Assembly (NCBI GenBank): GCA_037447655.1
Contig: JBBHKE010002105.1
Coordinates: 1-64,000 of the forward strand
Origin: Zygnema cylindricum
Taxonomy: Eukaryota > Streptophyta > Zygnematophyceae > Zygnematales > Zygnemataceae
DNA length: 64,000 bases
Direction: 5' to 3'
The translations under genes and the position numbers were made by a program. The notes under the pieces are model-generated. The model was not told the origin of the DNA and made no database searches. It saw only the letters and a list, made by a program, of their open reading frames with translations. Shown in pieces: positions 13,301 to 23,275 of this stretch; the first letter of the stretch is position 1; every line of letters starts with the position of its first letter.

Positions 13301-15645
13301 TTAAGCATCTTTTGCAATAAAAAAATTTGCAGAGGAAATAATTTGCAGAGGAAGTGATTTGGGGAGGAAGAGATTTGCGAAGGAAACAATCTGCAGAGAA
13401 AGGGATTGGAGAGAAAAAAAACTGTATACAAGGAGATTTGGAGTAGAAAATATTTGAAGAGGAAGTCATGTAGAGAGGAACAAATTTGCAGAGGAAGAGA
13501 TTTGGAGAGGAAAAGAATCACAAAAAAGGGTTTTGAAGGGCTGAAAAAGACCGCAAAAACAGAGCGAAGACTGGAAAATGTCTGTCTGCTCACTGTCGCC
13601 ACATCTCCAAGAAGCTCTCCAGAAGAGGCAATATCCGACGAGCCTACCAAATCGCCCAGAAGACTCACGGCTCGTTTCATTTGTCGACAAACTGAAGTCA
13701 GAGATCTGCAACTACAAAAAAATATAAGAGATTTTTTTTCCTTTTTTCTTTTTCTTTGCTATTGTGGAAACTCTAGCGCCAAGAAAATTGCCAGAAAAAA
13801 TCGCCGAAAATTGTCGAAAATCATCGGAAATTGTCAGAATTTTTTGGAAGTTGTCAAAAAAAAAATAGAATCAGAACATTTTCAAGACCCAAAAACTCTA
13901 ACAGGTTTTCCTACAACCTCTTTTGCTATTATCTTACTCATTCAACCACTAATATAGGCAGCCCAACTGCTGTGATTAGTGAAGTGTTAACAACAATAAC
14001 AATAATAATGGCCCGAAAGCATTTGAAAAATAAACTGCCAGAGTTAAGTAAGAAAATAAAAGCTAGGAGAGGTCTCTCATCCACCTGGCTATGCAACAAA
14101 AGCAAACTCGAATATACCGTGGCCATTCTGTTTTTCATTAATATTGCTGCAACCAATAAACACAACCTGCAACTCAGCTAACGTTTTTACAATAAAATAG
14201 CACAATAGTTTCCCGGAAATAGAGCTCCTCACACTCACACAATGAGTGTGAGAGTTGCGCATCGCTGGAGCTAAAACAAAAAGTTGAGCTTTTGTATGCT
14301 ACACAAACATACAGTTCAACTGCATATGATCGTCTAAAGAGTAGGGGTGGAAAAGGGGGAGGGGGGGGGGGGAGGGGGGAAGGGGGGGGAGGGGGGGGGG
14401 AGGGAGGGAGGGAGGGAGTGAATGTTAAGTGACTGGGTGTATCTGAATGGACACAATGACACAACATTAAGACAACTCGATTGTAATGGGATAAGTTAAC
14501 TGTTTCAGCCTTATAAACACAAAAACCCCAACCCTACTAGAAAACCCTACTTAAAAAAACCAATCAAAGCCCTAGAGGACAGGTATTGTATATAGTATGT
14601 GTAGAATGTATAGAATGTGTGGTATGTATAATATGTATAGCATGTCTAATATGCATAGGATAAACAGTATGTACAATATGTTATGTACAGTATGTATATT
14701 ATATGTAGTATGTAGAGAATGTATAGTACGTGTATAGAAATGCCATTAATATCCAATGACCTTCCTACCTCTGAGCATCTCTTACTCCAGTATTCTGCAA
14801 GAGCTCCTGGGCAAATTGTAGCAATTTCCATCTCTCCTCCTTCTCTGTCTCCAACTTCTGCTGATCACCTCTCTGGACAATTACGTCCTCTCTCTCTCTC
14901 CTACGTACAGGAGCTGTTTCTAAACCAACAGATTGATTCAACTCCCTCCCACTCCTCTCCTTCACTCTCCCAAATCTGAATGCATCTCCCTTCTCAAACC
15001 TTTCCCTCTTGCCAGTTCTCAAGCCATCGTTTTCCTCCCTCTCTCTGTCCCTTCCCCTTTCCCTTTCTCGCTCCCTCTCTCTTTCCCTCTCCCACTCCCT
15101 CCCCCGCTCTCTCTCTCTTTCCCTGTCCCTCTCCCTCTCCCGCTCTCTCTCCCTCTCCCTTTCCCTCTCCCTCTCTCTGCCCCATTCCCGCTCTCTGTCC
15201 CTTTCCCTGTCCTTTTCTCTGCTCCTTTCTCTACTCCTCTCCTTCTCCCGCTCCTTCTTCCGCTCCTCCCTCTCCTCCCTCCCCTCCCTCTCCTCCCTCT
15301 CCTCCCTCTCTTCCCTCTCCTCCCTCTCCTTTACCCCATCCGAAGCAAACCTCAGTGGTCCAATCCTTTCCTTTTGAAAAATACTGCTAAAACTGCTCGT
15401 TTCTGTTTCTACTACCTTTTCTTGTTGTTCCTCTCTTCTATCTCTCCCTCTTCTAACTCTCCTTCTTCTCTCTCTCCTTCTCCATCTTCAGCAGCTGTTG
15501 TATTATGTGCGGCTTGAGCCCATGCCAAACTATATAAGGTGACTCCTCCATAGCCATTTGTGCTTTGCCAATGGGGAGAATTCCAGGAAGAACTTGAATC
15601 TTTGCCAAACTCTAAGGATGGAGGAGGAGATTTCCATGCAGCCAT
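7347..15645 (-). CDS. CPL3: RNA polymerase II CTD phosphatase, CPL3 type (FCP1 + BRCT)
   Basis: Predicted to dephosphorylate the C-terminal repeat domain of RNA polymerase II in the nucleus, as Arabidopsis CPL3 does in stress and ABA responses. Exons on the minus strand: 15645-15416, 15383-14769, 13705-13594, 12582-10747, 10603-9980, 9626-9462, 9113-8842, 8504-8393, 8309-8175, 8023-7898, 7768-7722, 7404-7347. Phases agree throughout, giving about 1,443 aa with stop TAG at 7349-7347. Exon 1 starts MAAWKSPPPS and holds the CPL3 hallmark LYSLAWAQA plus an acidic stretch. Exon 2 is rich in Arg-Glu/Arg-Asp dipeptides. Exon 5 ends with the catalytic LDLDHTLLNSAK (DxDxT). Exons 6-7 carry RFPHMAMWTKLRPG, FELHVYTMGN and LILDDS. 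Exons 9-12 form the BRCT domain (PLWRMAEQFGA, THVVA, GTDKVNWAL, WVEAS). The Arabidopsis protein is somewhat shorter (about 1,240 aa). Least certain are the exon 2 start (15383 leaves a 32-bp intron; 15350 also keeps frame and leaves 65 bp) and the exon 5 start. Confidence 0.93.
13310..13540. repeat. Degenerate short tandem repeat in CPL3 intron 3
   Basis: A series of imperfect purine-rich units of roughly 16-20 bp built on TTTGCAGAGGAAGAGA. It lies between exon 3 (ends 13594) and exon 4 (starts 12582) of the CPL3-like gene. Open frames through it in both directions are products of the repeat, not genes. Confidence 0.6.
14345..14420. repeat. G-rich microsatellite in CPL3 intron 2
   Basis: Runs of G interrupted by single A (GGGGGGGGAGG type) followed by GGGA repeats, within the intron between exons 2 and 3 of the CPL3-like gene. 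The strand carrying the G runs could fold into quadruplexes; that is inference from composition only. Confidence 0.8.
14580..14735. repeat. TATGTATAG-type short tandem repeat in CPL3 intron 2
   Basis: Imperfect repeats of about 10 bp (GTATGTATAGAATGTGTA-like) over roughly 150 bp, directly upstream on the plus strand of the exon 2 boundary at 14769. No coding role is seen. Confidence 0.7.
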
Positions 15646-15899
15646 GAAGATGAAAACAAAAAATTTAAGTATATATAATATAAATAATTGAAATGATATC
15701 AATCAAGTATAGCAAATTAGTCTCATATTCAATAGTCTCATATTCAACTACTTTGAAGATTTGATCAAATGAAGGGACAGATGTTAGAATTGTGAAGACA
15801 TGTGAGCATTGTGACTTCATGAATCAACATATATAGATTTCTGCAGTAATAAACAATTTTGACAGTACAGTATACATTACAGTACAATATACAATACAG
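15646..15899 (-). promoter_or_regulatory. 5' flank and likely promoter of the CPL3-like gene
   Basis: About 255 bp between the start codon at 15645 and the MITE at 15902. It is AT-rich, with TATATATAATATAAAT at 15671-15686, about 30 bp upstream of the ATG. No transcription start can be fixed. The MITE lies close enough to affect the promoter. Confidence 0.35.
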
Positions 15900-15901
15900 T
15901 A

Positions 15902-16126
15902 CACCGTGAATCGTCGTTACTCGTTAGCGATTAATGTTTTTTTCGTCTCTTAAAATATCTTTTCTCCGTACTCACATGTCGGATTGTGGATCTGACGGTT
16001 GCAATTGAAAGGTTATATTCTCAGCTTACGAATGGCGGTCTTAAATTGAAAATTGGACAAATGTGTCATGTGAAAAGATGTTTCCAGTAGCGAAAAAATT
16101 ATAAACGCTAATTACGATTCACGGTG
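15902..16126. mobile_element. MITE family 3, copy 1
   Basis: A roughly 225-bp element with ends CACCGTGAATCGTCGTTAC and, at the right, CGATTCACGGTG. TA precedes it at 15900-15901; the right flank reads GGTA, so the right duplication is imperfect. It shares the internal word CTTAAAATATCTTTTCTC and its length with the split MITE at 16169-17871. It lies in the 5' flank of the CPL3-like gene. Confidence 0.75.
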
Positions 16127-16200
16127 GGTACCGCACAATTACTTAGAACAAGGTACAGACGTACATTACACCGCTTATAGCTATTAGTGTTAGTATTTTC

Positions 16201-17130
16201 TAGTGTTGTGTATCGGTAAGGATTTGCCGAAAACCGATATGAACCTTTTTTAGAGTACCCGATAATCGATATATTGGTACGATATATAGCTATCGGTATT
16301 ATCGCCGATAAATACCCGATAATTATCGGTTTTATCGGCGATAACACCGATATCGATAATTGTAAGGACCGTACAGATAATTGTACGGACCGTACAGATA
16401 ATTGTACGGCTAGTACACTCAACTGTACGTGTTATTCCCCCGGACGCGCCCTTCTAACAACCCCTATCTATTGAGGTGTACCAATCAGATCGCACAAAAA
16501 GTACACAAAAAGTACAGCAGCCGCCATGAAATCTGTACGGTTTTGGTACGGATCAAGTAAAAGCGATGTACCTTTCACATCCGACGCCATGGCTTTGTCC
16601 CTTTCTTCCTTGGGATCCACTAGGGACCTGCCACTTGTCAATCAGTTGGCATTTTGGCATAAGCTGCCAAAAGAGACATTCCGGGATGTCGGCGCTCACG
16701 CTGGCCGTCCGCTCGTATTTTCTCATTCCAAGTTGTCCGTTCGATTTCGGCGGCGCGCAGAATGTTATTTTGCGTCCGTTGTACTTTTAACGTTCCATGT
16801 TCACCAGTTTGTCAATACAATTCCGTAAGTTGCCGTAAAACTCGTGTTCAGTTAACCGGCCAACGTTTATGTCCTGCGCTGTCCGTGATAAATCGCAGTT
16901 AAACAGAGACGGAACAGATTCTTATACGTGGCATGCCACGCTATATAAAGTAAATAATATAATACAGTATGTTAGAAAGTACTATTGTATGTATACTATA
17001 TTTTTTAAGTTATCGCCGATATGGAATTTGTTGGTCTCAGACCGATATATTGGGACATCTGACCTTTCGATAACCGATAACTATCGGTATCGGTGTAATC
17101 GCGATAATTTTTTTACCGATACACAACACT
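16201..17130. mobile_element. hAT-type non-autonomous element
   Basis: A 930-bp element with inverted-repeat ends TAGTGTTGTGTATCGGTA and TACCGATACACAACACTA, flanked by a perfect 8-bp duplication GTATTTTC (16193-16200 and 17131-17138). Both features are diagnostic of the hAT superfamily. The left portion contains ATCGGT/ACCGAT palindromic words and a short tandem repeat of GACCGTACAGATAATTGTAC near 16369-16410. The middle (about 16440-16800) resembles part of the Copia LTR at 22269-23275. No transposase is present. Confidence 0.9.
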
Positions 17131-17220
17131 AGTATTTTCTTTGCACCTTAAAATATCTTTTCTCTGTTACACACATCCCCGATTTCCAAATGGAGACCGC
17201 CAGTGGAAGGTAAAAATCTA

Positions 17221-17757
17221 CACCGCGCATCGTTATTAGTGTCAAAGTTTAAATAGTATGTGAGTAAATATACCGTCATTGACGCTAATTAAGAATTTGA
17301 AAAAAAAAAAAAAAAGGTTTATTCTAATTTCAGTGTTAACGCTAATTTGGAACAGCAAAAATGGAAATTTTTCTGTACGATTATATACATTATTATATGT
17401 ATCCGTACAAAATATAAAAAATCGTACACCGTAGTGAAATTTAAACATCCGTACATGTCAGACTAATTTACGTGTTAGACCAATCCCGTTTTTTCAGCGC
17501 ACTTTCCTATGCGTACGCGCCCGATTTAATTCATTTTTTGTTAAATTTTCACTTGAAAAGGTACATTTATGTACGGTCTGACATCGACCGTACATCACGC
17601 TATTTAGATCTTATTGAACTTTAGTTCTTTACGCTATTTTGTACGGTACCTTAATTAACGTCAAGGAAAAATTAAAATCATGTATCCTATTTGAGGAAAA
17701 AATCAAAATTTTAAGAACCCAAATTAGTGACTTTGACACTAATAACGATGCGCGGTG
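17221..17757. mobile_element. MITE family 1, copy 2
   Basis: A 537-bp element with the same inverted-repeat ends as 964-1482, in opposite orientation, with TA at 17219-17220 and 17758-17759. It is inserted in the family-3 MITE at 16169-17871. The match to copy 1 covers the whole element, including the poly-A/poly-T internal run. Confidence 0.88.
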
Positions 17758-17873
17758 TAGCATTTCAATGGCAACCGTCAGATTCATAATCCATTAAGTG
17801 TGTACGGTGAAAATATGTTTTAAGTGGAAAAAAATACAGTAACACTAATAGGCTAATGGCGATACACGGTGTA

Positions 17874-18077
17874 TATTACTGACGCCCTCAACCAGATTTG
17901 GAGCATAAAAAAACGTGACGAAGGGTGTACGACTGTACGAACTCAATCGTGTGGTTCGGAAAATTAAATGCGAGCATTATTCTGTACGATTCTTTTTCAA
18001 GTACGATGTCAAAATAACAATCACTCGCTATACTCAACAAAAGGACGAACCATAAAATTGCGGGATATTTTCGCCAT
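17874..18077. other. Spacer between MITE nest and Mutator-like element 2
   Basis: About 200 bp with no recognised gene. The last 9 bp (18069-18077, TTTCGCCAT) are the target duplication of the following element. Confidence 0.5.
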
Positions 18078-20637
18078 GGGAATTGATAATGACAGTGACT
18101 GTTTTGGTTGCGGACAGTCACCTACGTCATTTTGTAAAAAAATGTACGTTTGAAGTACACACGGGTACATATAAAGCACCGTTGAGTACAAATTTGACGG
18201 TCAATCGGTTGAACAGCTTTGACTTTGAAAATATTTTTCAACCGTTTAAAATTATGCCGCGCTTGCGAACGTCGACCGTCATAATAAATTTAGCAATTCA
18301 CACGGCCGGCGAACGTTTACGGTAACAAAACTGCGGCAACCACATGTAAATAAAAGTGTTGCAGGCAGTCACTTTTTGTCGTTATGTGAGCTCCACGGTG
18401 AGAGCACTTAGCTTCAAAATTGAAATTTAATCGTCTAAGCGTTACATTGAACTTAGACGCAAAGTGAAACGAAACCTCTTGAAACTGAAGTACACCGCGA
18501 ATCGCTATTAGCGTAATGAAATAGATAGCGTAATGAAACAATTAGCGTTATTTACGCTAATTGGGAATGTCGATTTTTTTGGAAATAATTTTTATTCTAA
18601 TTTTTCGTACACTCTAATTTGTAAACTGCCTTGTAAAAAATTTCGGTGCAGAATATCTCCACACTAAAATATGTGCATGTACGAAATTGTTCAAATCGTA
18701 CGCCGTCGCGGTTTTTTGACATCCGCGAATGCCGGAAAATATTTACGCAATTGCATGTTAGCGCGACTCCTTGACTGCGTGAATATCTTTTCTGTACTTT
18801 TCTACTTGAAAAAGTACAGAAAAGTACGTCTCTGACAGACCGTACACCACACTATTTACGATGGCACTATATTAGAGTCGTGAATCCTATTTTATGGAAC
18901 ACCTCAAATAACGCGTAGGAACATTTAGAATGTCTAATTCTATTTGAGAATTTGCCCAAAAAAACAGGGTACCTCAATTAGCGACCAACACGCTAATAGC
19001 GATTCACGGTGTACCATAAGCCTCGTACGGAAATATTGTCGGTTCGATGTACACATAAAATATTTACGCGGACGAAAAAATCGCGTCACGCTTCGCGAAC
19101 CAACATTTCTTCGAAATCGACAAGCGTGCGATTCGTACAAATTACTACGGCTCGGCGATCGCACCAAACCGAACCGACACAAAAGTATCGAACGAAACAA
19201 AACATAACCGATGCGAACCGAACAAAACATTTGACGGCGCGATTTCGGCCGACGCTGATTCGCCCAATATCCTAACATTTCGCTGTCGATGTAAGACTGT
19301 TGATTCGTATATAATGTGGCTCGATTTCGTCGGGCGTGACGACGCGCATTTCTTTCATTTAATTTCGAATGATATGGTTCGTTTTATTATAACAGTTTAT
19401 TTCGTTTCGTGCGTTATTATATTTTCGTACGAAAGTTATAGTACTTCAGTTTAAAATTGTTTCGTTTCACTATGCGTCTAAGTTCAATGTAACGATTACA
19501 CGATTAAATTTCAATTTTGCGGCTAAGGGTGCGTCTCTATGTACTTCAAACTTAGAGATTTTTTTTTTGTTTTTTAGCGCAGATCCGGCGGACCCGGATT
19601 TCGGGTGTCCCTATGTGTACCAAACGAAATTGTCACTTAGGGCGTGACGATTGTATACGTCGACAATGCCCGTGACGGCTATCAACGTCTACAATCTGTG
19701 ATGACCCACGTCATTTTTCGTAACTGCTTGTGACGTCGCGTGATTTTTCGTGACATTGTAGACCTACCGCCTTCCAGCCTGTGCCGTTTCACGGTTGAAG
19801 AAGATGCGTTTTGACTTTGGGTCTATTGTCGGCTCGACGTGAAATGGCATCGGAACCTTGAGACCCCTGCAAAAAAAATTCCGTACCGGATGGAAACGGA
19901 CAAAACAAAACAAACTGTGTACTTCTCTTTGTCGTATTAAACAAAAACGGACAAAACATAGCGAATCGTGTACACTTCCACGTCGCTTGAAATCGCTTGA
20001 TTTTTTTGTACAAAAAATTACACGTGCGAATACGTGTTACTACTTGTTTATATAAAATCCCTAATTTTAAAACACATCGGCCCTGTATTTTAAAGATAAG
20101 GTTGAAGATGACGTTTTTTGTCGTCGAAGTGGCTCGAAGAACACAAGACGACAAGATGTAGTACATTTTAAATTCGATGAGGACGCAAAATGTACTTCAC
20201 TTTTTTCTATTTTGTTGTACGGTTGAAACTTACGGGGTACGGCTCTAAGTTTTACAGGAAAACGACAGTAAAAAACCCTTACTTAAGCACACAGAGAGGC
20301 ACCCTAAGTTCTCTCAACGTGGAGCTCACATACCGACAAAAGTGACTGTCTGCGACACTTTTTATTTTCATGTGGTTGCCACAATTTTGTTACCGTGAAC
20401 GTTCGCCGGCCGTGTGAATTGCTAAATTTATTATGACGGTCGACGTTCGCAAGCGCGACATAATTTTAAACGGTTGAAAAATATTTTCAAAGTCAAAGTT
20501 GTTCAACCGATTGACCGTCAAATTTGTACTCAACGTTGCTTTATTTGTACCTGTATGTACTTCAAACGTACGTTTTTTGACAAAATGACGTAGGTGACTG
20601 TCCGCAACCAAAACAGTCACTGTCATTATCAATTCCC
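18078..20637. mobile_element. Mutator-like element 2 (non-autonomous, long TIR)
   Basis: A 2,560-bp element flanked by a perfect 9-bp duplication TTTCGCCAT (18069-18077 and 20638-20646), the signature of Mutator-like elements. Its inverted arms (18078 to about 18410, and about 20310 to 20637) start GGGAATTGATAATGACAG and stay highly similar for roughly 300 bp. The arms resemble those of the element at 2849-4337. The interior holds a nested MITE (18493-19011), a second inverted pair (18415-18490 against 19440-19520) and about 1 kb that codes for nothing I recognise. Open frames in the arms, such as 18083-18325 and 20390-20701, are mirror images of each other and reflect the repeat. Confidence 0.88.
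18493..19011. mobile_element. MITE family 2, copy inside Mutator-like element 2
   Basis: A 519-bp element with TA at 18491-18492 and 19012-19013 and inverted-repeat ends beginning CACCGCGAATCGCTATTAGC. It is nearly identical to 2891-3408 over its full length and in the same orientation. Confidence 0.87.
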
Positions 20638-20646
20638 TTTCGCCAT

Positions 20647-22268
20647 TCTCAATAAATGAGCGGGCGTGGCTGAATCTGCTCGTACTTTTCGAAAATCCCA
20701 ACTACCGGTGACTAATGTTCAGAACTACAGTAGAGTATCTGTCCAAGCGTGTTTGCGTGAAATGTAAACAGTAAAGAAACACATGGAACCACTGCCGTAC
20801 GCTACAGTTAGTATGAAACCCTGCGCAAACTACAAAACATAAAATCAAAGTTGTTCACGGCGTTTAGTGCGAACAATTTAATCGCGACGAATTATACGTA
20901 ACAAACGCCTTGAACCTTTTGAAAAAATCGTAAAAATCGTTAATGAATTTTCTTCGGTACAATTCCGTACATGTAAACAAAAATAAATTTCACATATACC
21001 GCAGTTTGTACCATTTTCGTACATTTTCCGTATCTTTTCGTAATAGTCCGAACGTTTTTGGTACAATTCCGTACATTCCTGTAAAAATGTTGTTCAGTTT
21101 ACCGGACAGAAAGTACTACGAAGTGCAACGTATCTTTTCATTAAATTTCGTACATTTACCGTACAAAACCGTACAGCTATCGTAAAATAGTAAAATACCG
21201 TATAGTTTCCGTGAATTAGCCGTTCAGTTTACCAGATAGAAAGTACTTCGCGTTTTTTTCCGATTTATTCAAAAGTCACGAATTATACGTTTTAATCGGA
21301 AAAAAGGAAAAATTCGCGCGATTTGAACAACTATGCATAAAATGTACAAAAAATGATAAGCGCAAACGTCATTTTGGCTAGACGCAAGCGCTTAAAGTCA
21401 GCTTGTCAAAAATCGTACAATCTACGTAAATAGTACAAAAAATGGTAGAGTTGAGTCAAAATTTTGTGGTCAATCAGTTTACAAACAATGACCCGCAAAA
21501 AAGTATAGTCGGCCGATTACAATTTTGCTGCGGTTGTGGACGTCGACCGTCAAATGAAACCAACAATCGACACAGCTAGCGTTAAGTGTGACGCTCACAA
21601 AATGTGTCTATCTCGTTTAAAAGAATATGATTCCTCTGGGTAAGGTTCCAATTCGTGCCTTATCACATGAAAAAGTCCCTTTCTTTGCTCCAATCCTTAC
21701 ATAATTGTAAGAAGCCCAAACTTTAAATGCCTACATTTTTTTGCATAATCGTAGAAAAACAAATGCGTAGGAGAAAATAATGATGAAAAAGCGAAACAGA
21801 GTGCTTACACTATGGCATCCATGGAGCTTTTGTTCACAAATTTAGTAGAGGAAAGTGGCTTGGGCTCAACACTTTTATTTACATGTAGTTGTTACGATTT
21901 AGGTATCGTAACACTAAGGTCGACTATGTTGATTGTTCCTTGTATGTTTGTATGCTTGTGTGCTTCTTGCTTGTAATGTTGATTGTTGTTTGTATGCTTG
22001 TATGCTTGTGTGCTTGTTGCTTGTAATGTTGATTGTATGGCATTCAAGGTTCACAAGAGCGTCAAAATTTTAACAAGTTTATAATACTTTTTTGAAGGTC
22101 AAAGGTAGTCAACATATTGAACGTCAAATCTTTACTCACCTATACCAAAGTTTTAATATAGGGTGAGTAGATTATACTATTTTGTAATAGGTAACGTAAA
22201 CGTTTGAGCCCAAAAAAAATTAGGTATGCGGTTATCGTTTTGCAAATGAACAATGTTTGAACGTTATT
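20647..22268. other. Unclassified repeat-rich DNA, GTAC-dense, no gene
   Basis: About 1.6 kb. The part at 20941-21180 has ten GTAC words in 240 bp, mostly inside CCGTACA or TTCGTACA. The word ACGAATTATACG recurs near 20885 (reverse) and 21278. A tandem repeat of about 57 bp lies near 21930-22035. The segment 21855-21900 weakly resembles the inner arm of the Mutator-like elements. No coding region is recognised. Confidence 0.5.
21925..22040. repeat. Two-copy tandem repeat of about 57 bp
   Basis: The unit is built on ATGTTGATTGTT followed by TTGTATGCTTGTGTGCTT and ends with TGCTTGTAATG. It occurs twice in succession with a few differences, followed by a third partial start (TGTTGATTGTATGG). 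Its origin is not recognised. Confidence 0.7.
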
Positions 22269-23275
22269 TGCAATTCTGTGTCCCCCATTTGGGATACAAA
22301 ATTCAAAAAACCTCTAAATAGTTTTTTACTAACCCTCTTTCAACTAGCACCACTACTACCCAAACGGATAAATAGACAATCTGACTGCACCCTTGTGCAG
22401 TCTCGACTCTCTTGAGTCCACAACAAGAAGAATCACTGAAAACGCCGAACCAGACGATTAACTATAAAGTGGCGAAGATGCCAACATATATACAAGCTTA
22501 TTGGAGAGAAGTTGCTACCTCCCTTATCTTCTAAGTCCTAAACCCCTCTCACAACCCCTATCTACTAATGTACGAACCAATCAAAAGACTGTAAAGTACA
22601 GAAAGGTACTATGGCCGATGTCCTTTGTGTATGGCCTGTGTACGACAAGGCTATGGAGTGGACGTGTGTCTTTCTCGAACTAGTCCTCATGCTCCCCGAG
22701 ATTCCCGCTTCCCAATCATATTTTGCCACGTGGCGCCAAATTATGTCATGCTCGAAAACCGCCAAAGCGCCCATTCCGGAGTCTCGGCGATGATGCGTGC
22801 CGTCGGATCCAAATCGGCTTTAAATGTTAGCAGTTGAAAATAGATGTCCGTTAAATTGTTTCGTGCGGATTTAAATTCGCACTATAATCTAACTTCTTTC
22901 TATGTTCCTTATCCGTAATTTCGTTAATCAGATTAATGATCCATTATATATGTAAATAGTAATCATACCCCATGTACTCCAACAGACTTCTACGACAGCC
23001 CAGCAAAGGCTGACGTCTACGCCTCGCTTTGCCGGTCAGAGGTTCGAGTCTTGCCGGACTCAACCTTTTGTTGAGAGTGACTTAAGTCACTCTTTAGTCC
23101 TACCTATGGAGCTTAAGGTAGCCTTGGCTCCACCACCCTCTCTTACCTTCAGTGACTACAACAAGTATGGGGGTTAGAGAGAGGAGGTGGAGGTAGGCTA
23201 CCTATGCTTTTCCTTTTGCCTTTTATTAATTTATTCAGTCATAGAAAATAACCCATAAATCTATCAATTTCTACA
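22269..23275 (-). repeat. 3' LTR of CopA
   Basis: On the minus strand it starts TGTAGAAATTGATAG immediately after the polypurine tract (minus-strand AATTAAGGGGAG) and ends in GGGGGACACAGAATTGCA, about 1,007 bp. The layout matches the LTRs at 45397-46383 and 50770-51766. A tRNA-like segment lies at about 22985-23058, with GGTTCGAGTC (B-box-like) at 23041-23050 on the plus strand, antisense to the element. Confidence 0.85.

Larger units (their letters stand above)
16169..17871. mobile_element. MITE family 3, copy 2, split by a hAT element and a second MITE
   Basis: The left end CACCGCTTATAGCTATTAG follows TA at 16167-16168; the right end CGATACACGGTG is followed by TA at 17872-17873. Removing the hAT element with one 8-bp duplication and the family-1 MITE with its TA leaves about 224 bp, the size of the intact copy at 15902-16126. 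The remaining interior also matches that copy. Confidence 0.8.

Noticed and set aside
13258-13540. Minus-strand frame continuing CPL3 exon 3 with Phe/Leu/Cys repeats
   Set aside because: A good donor (ACA then GTGAGC at 13593) ends the exon in the right phase; the continuation runs through an intronic tandem repeat.
14933-15517. Long plus-strand open frames rich in Leu, Pro and Ser
   Set aside because: They are the antisense of the Arg-Glu-rich exon 2 of the CPL3-like gene; the pyrimidine-only strand lacks stops in all frames by composition.
16526-16828. Plus-strand frame starting MKSVRFWYGSSKSDVPF
   Set aside because: Lies within the hAT element over an LTR-like segment; no domain recognised and no equivalent elsewhere.
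18083-18325. Similar open frames at 18083-18325 and 20390-20701 that look like a gene family
   Set aside because: They are mirror images within the two inverted arms of Mutator-like element 2.
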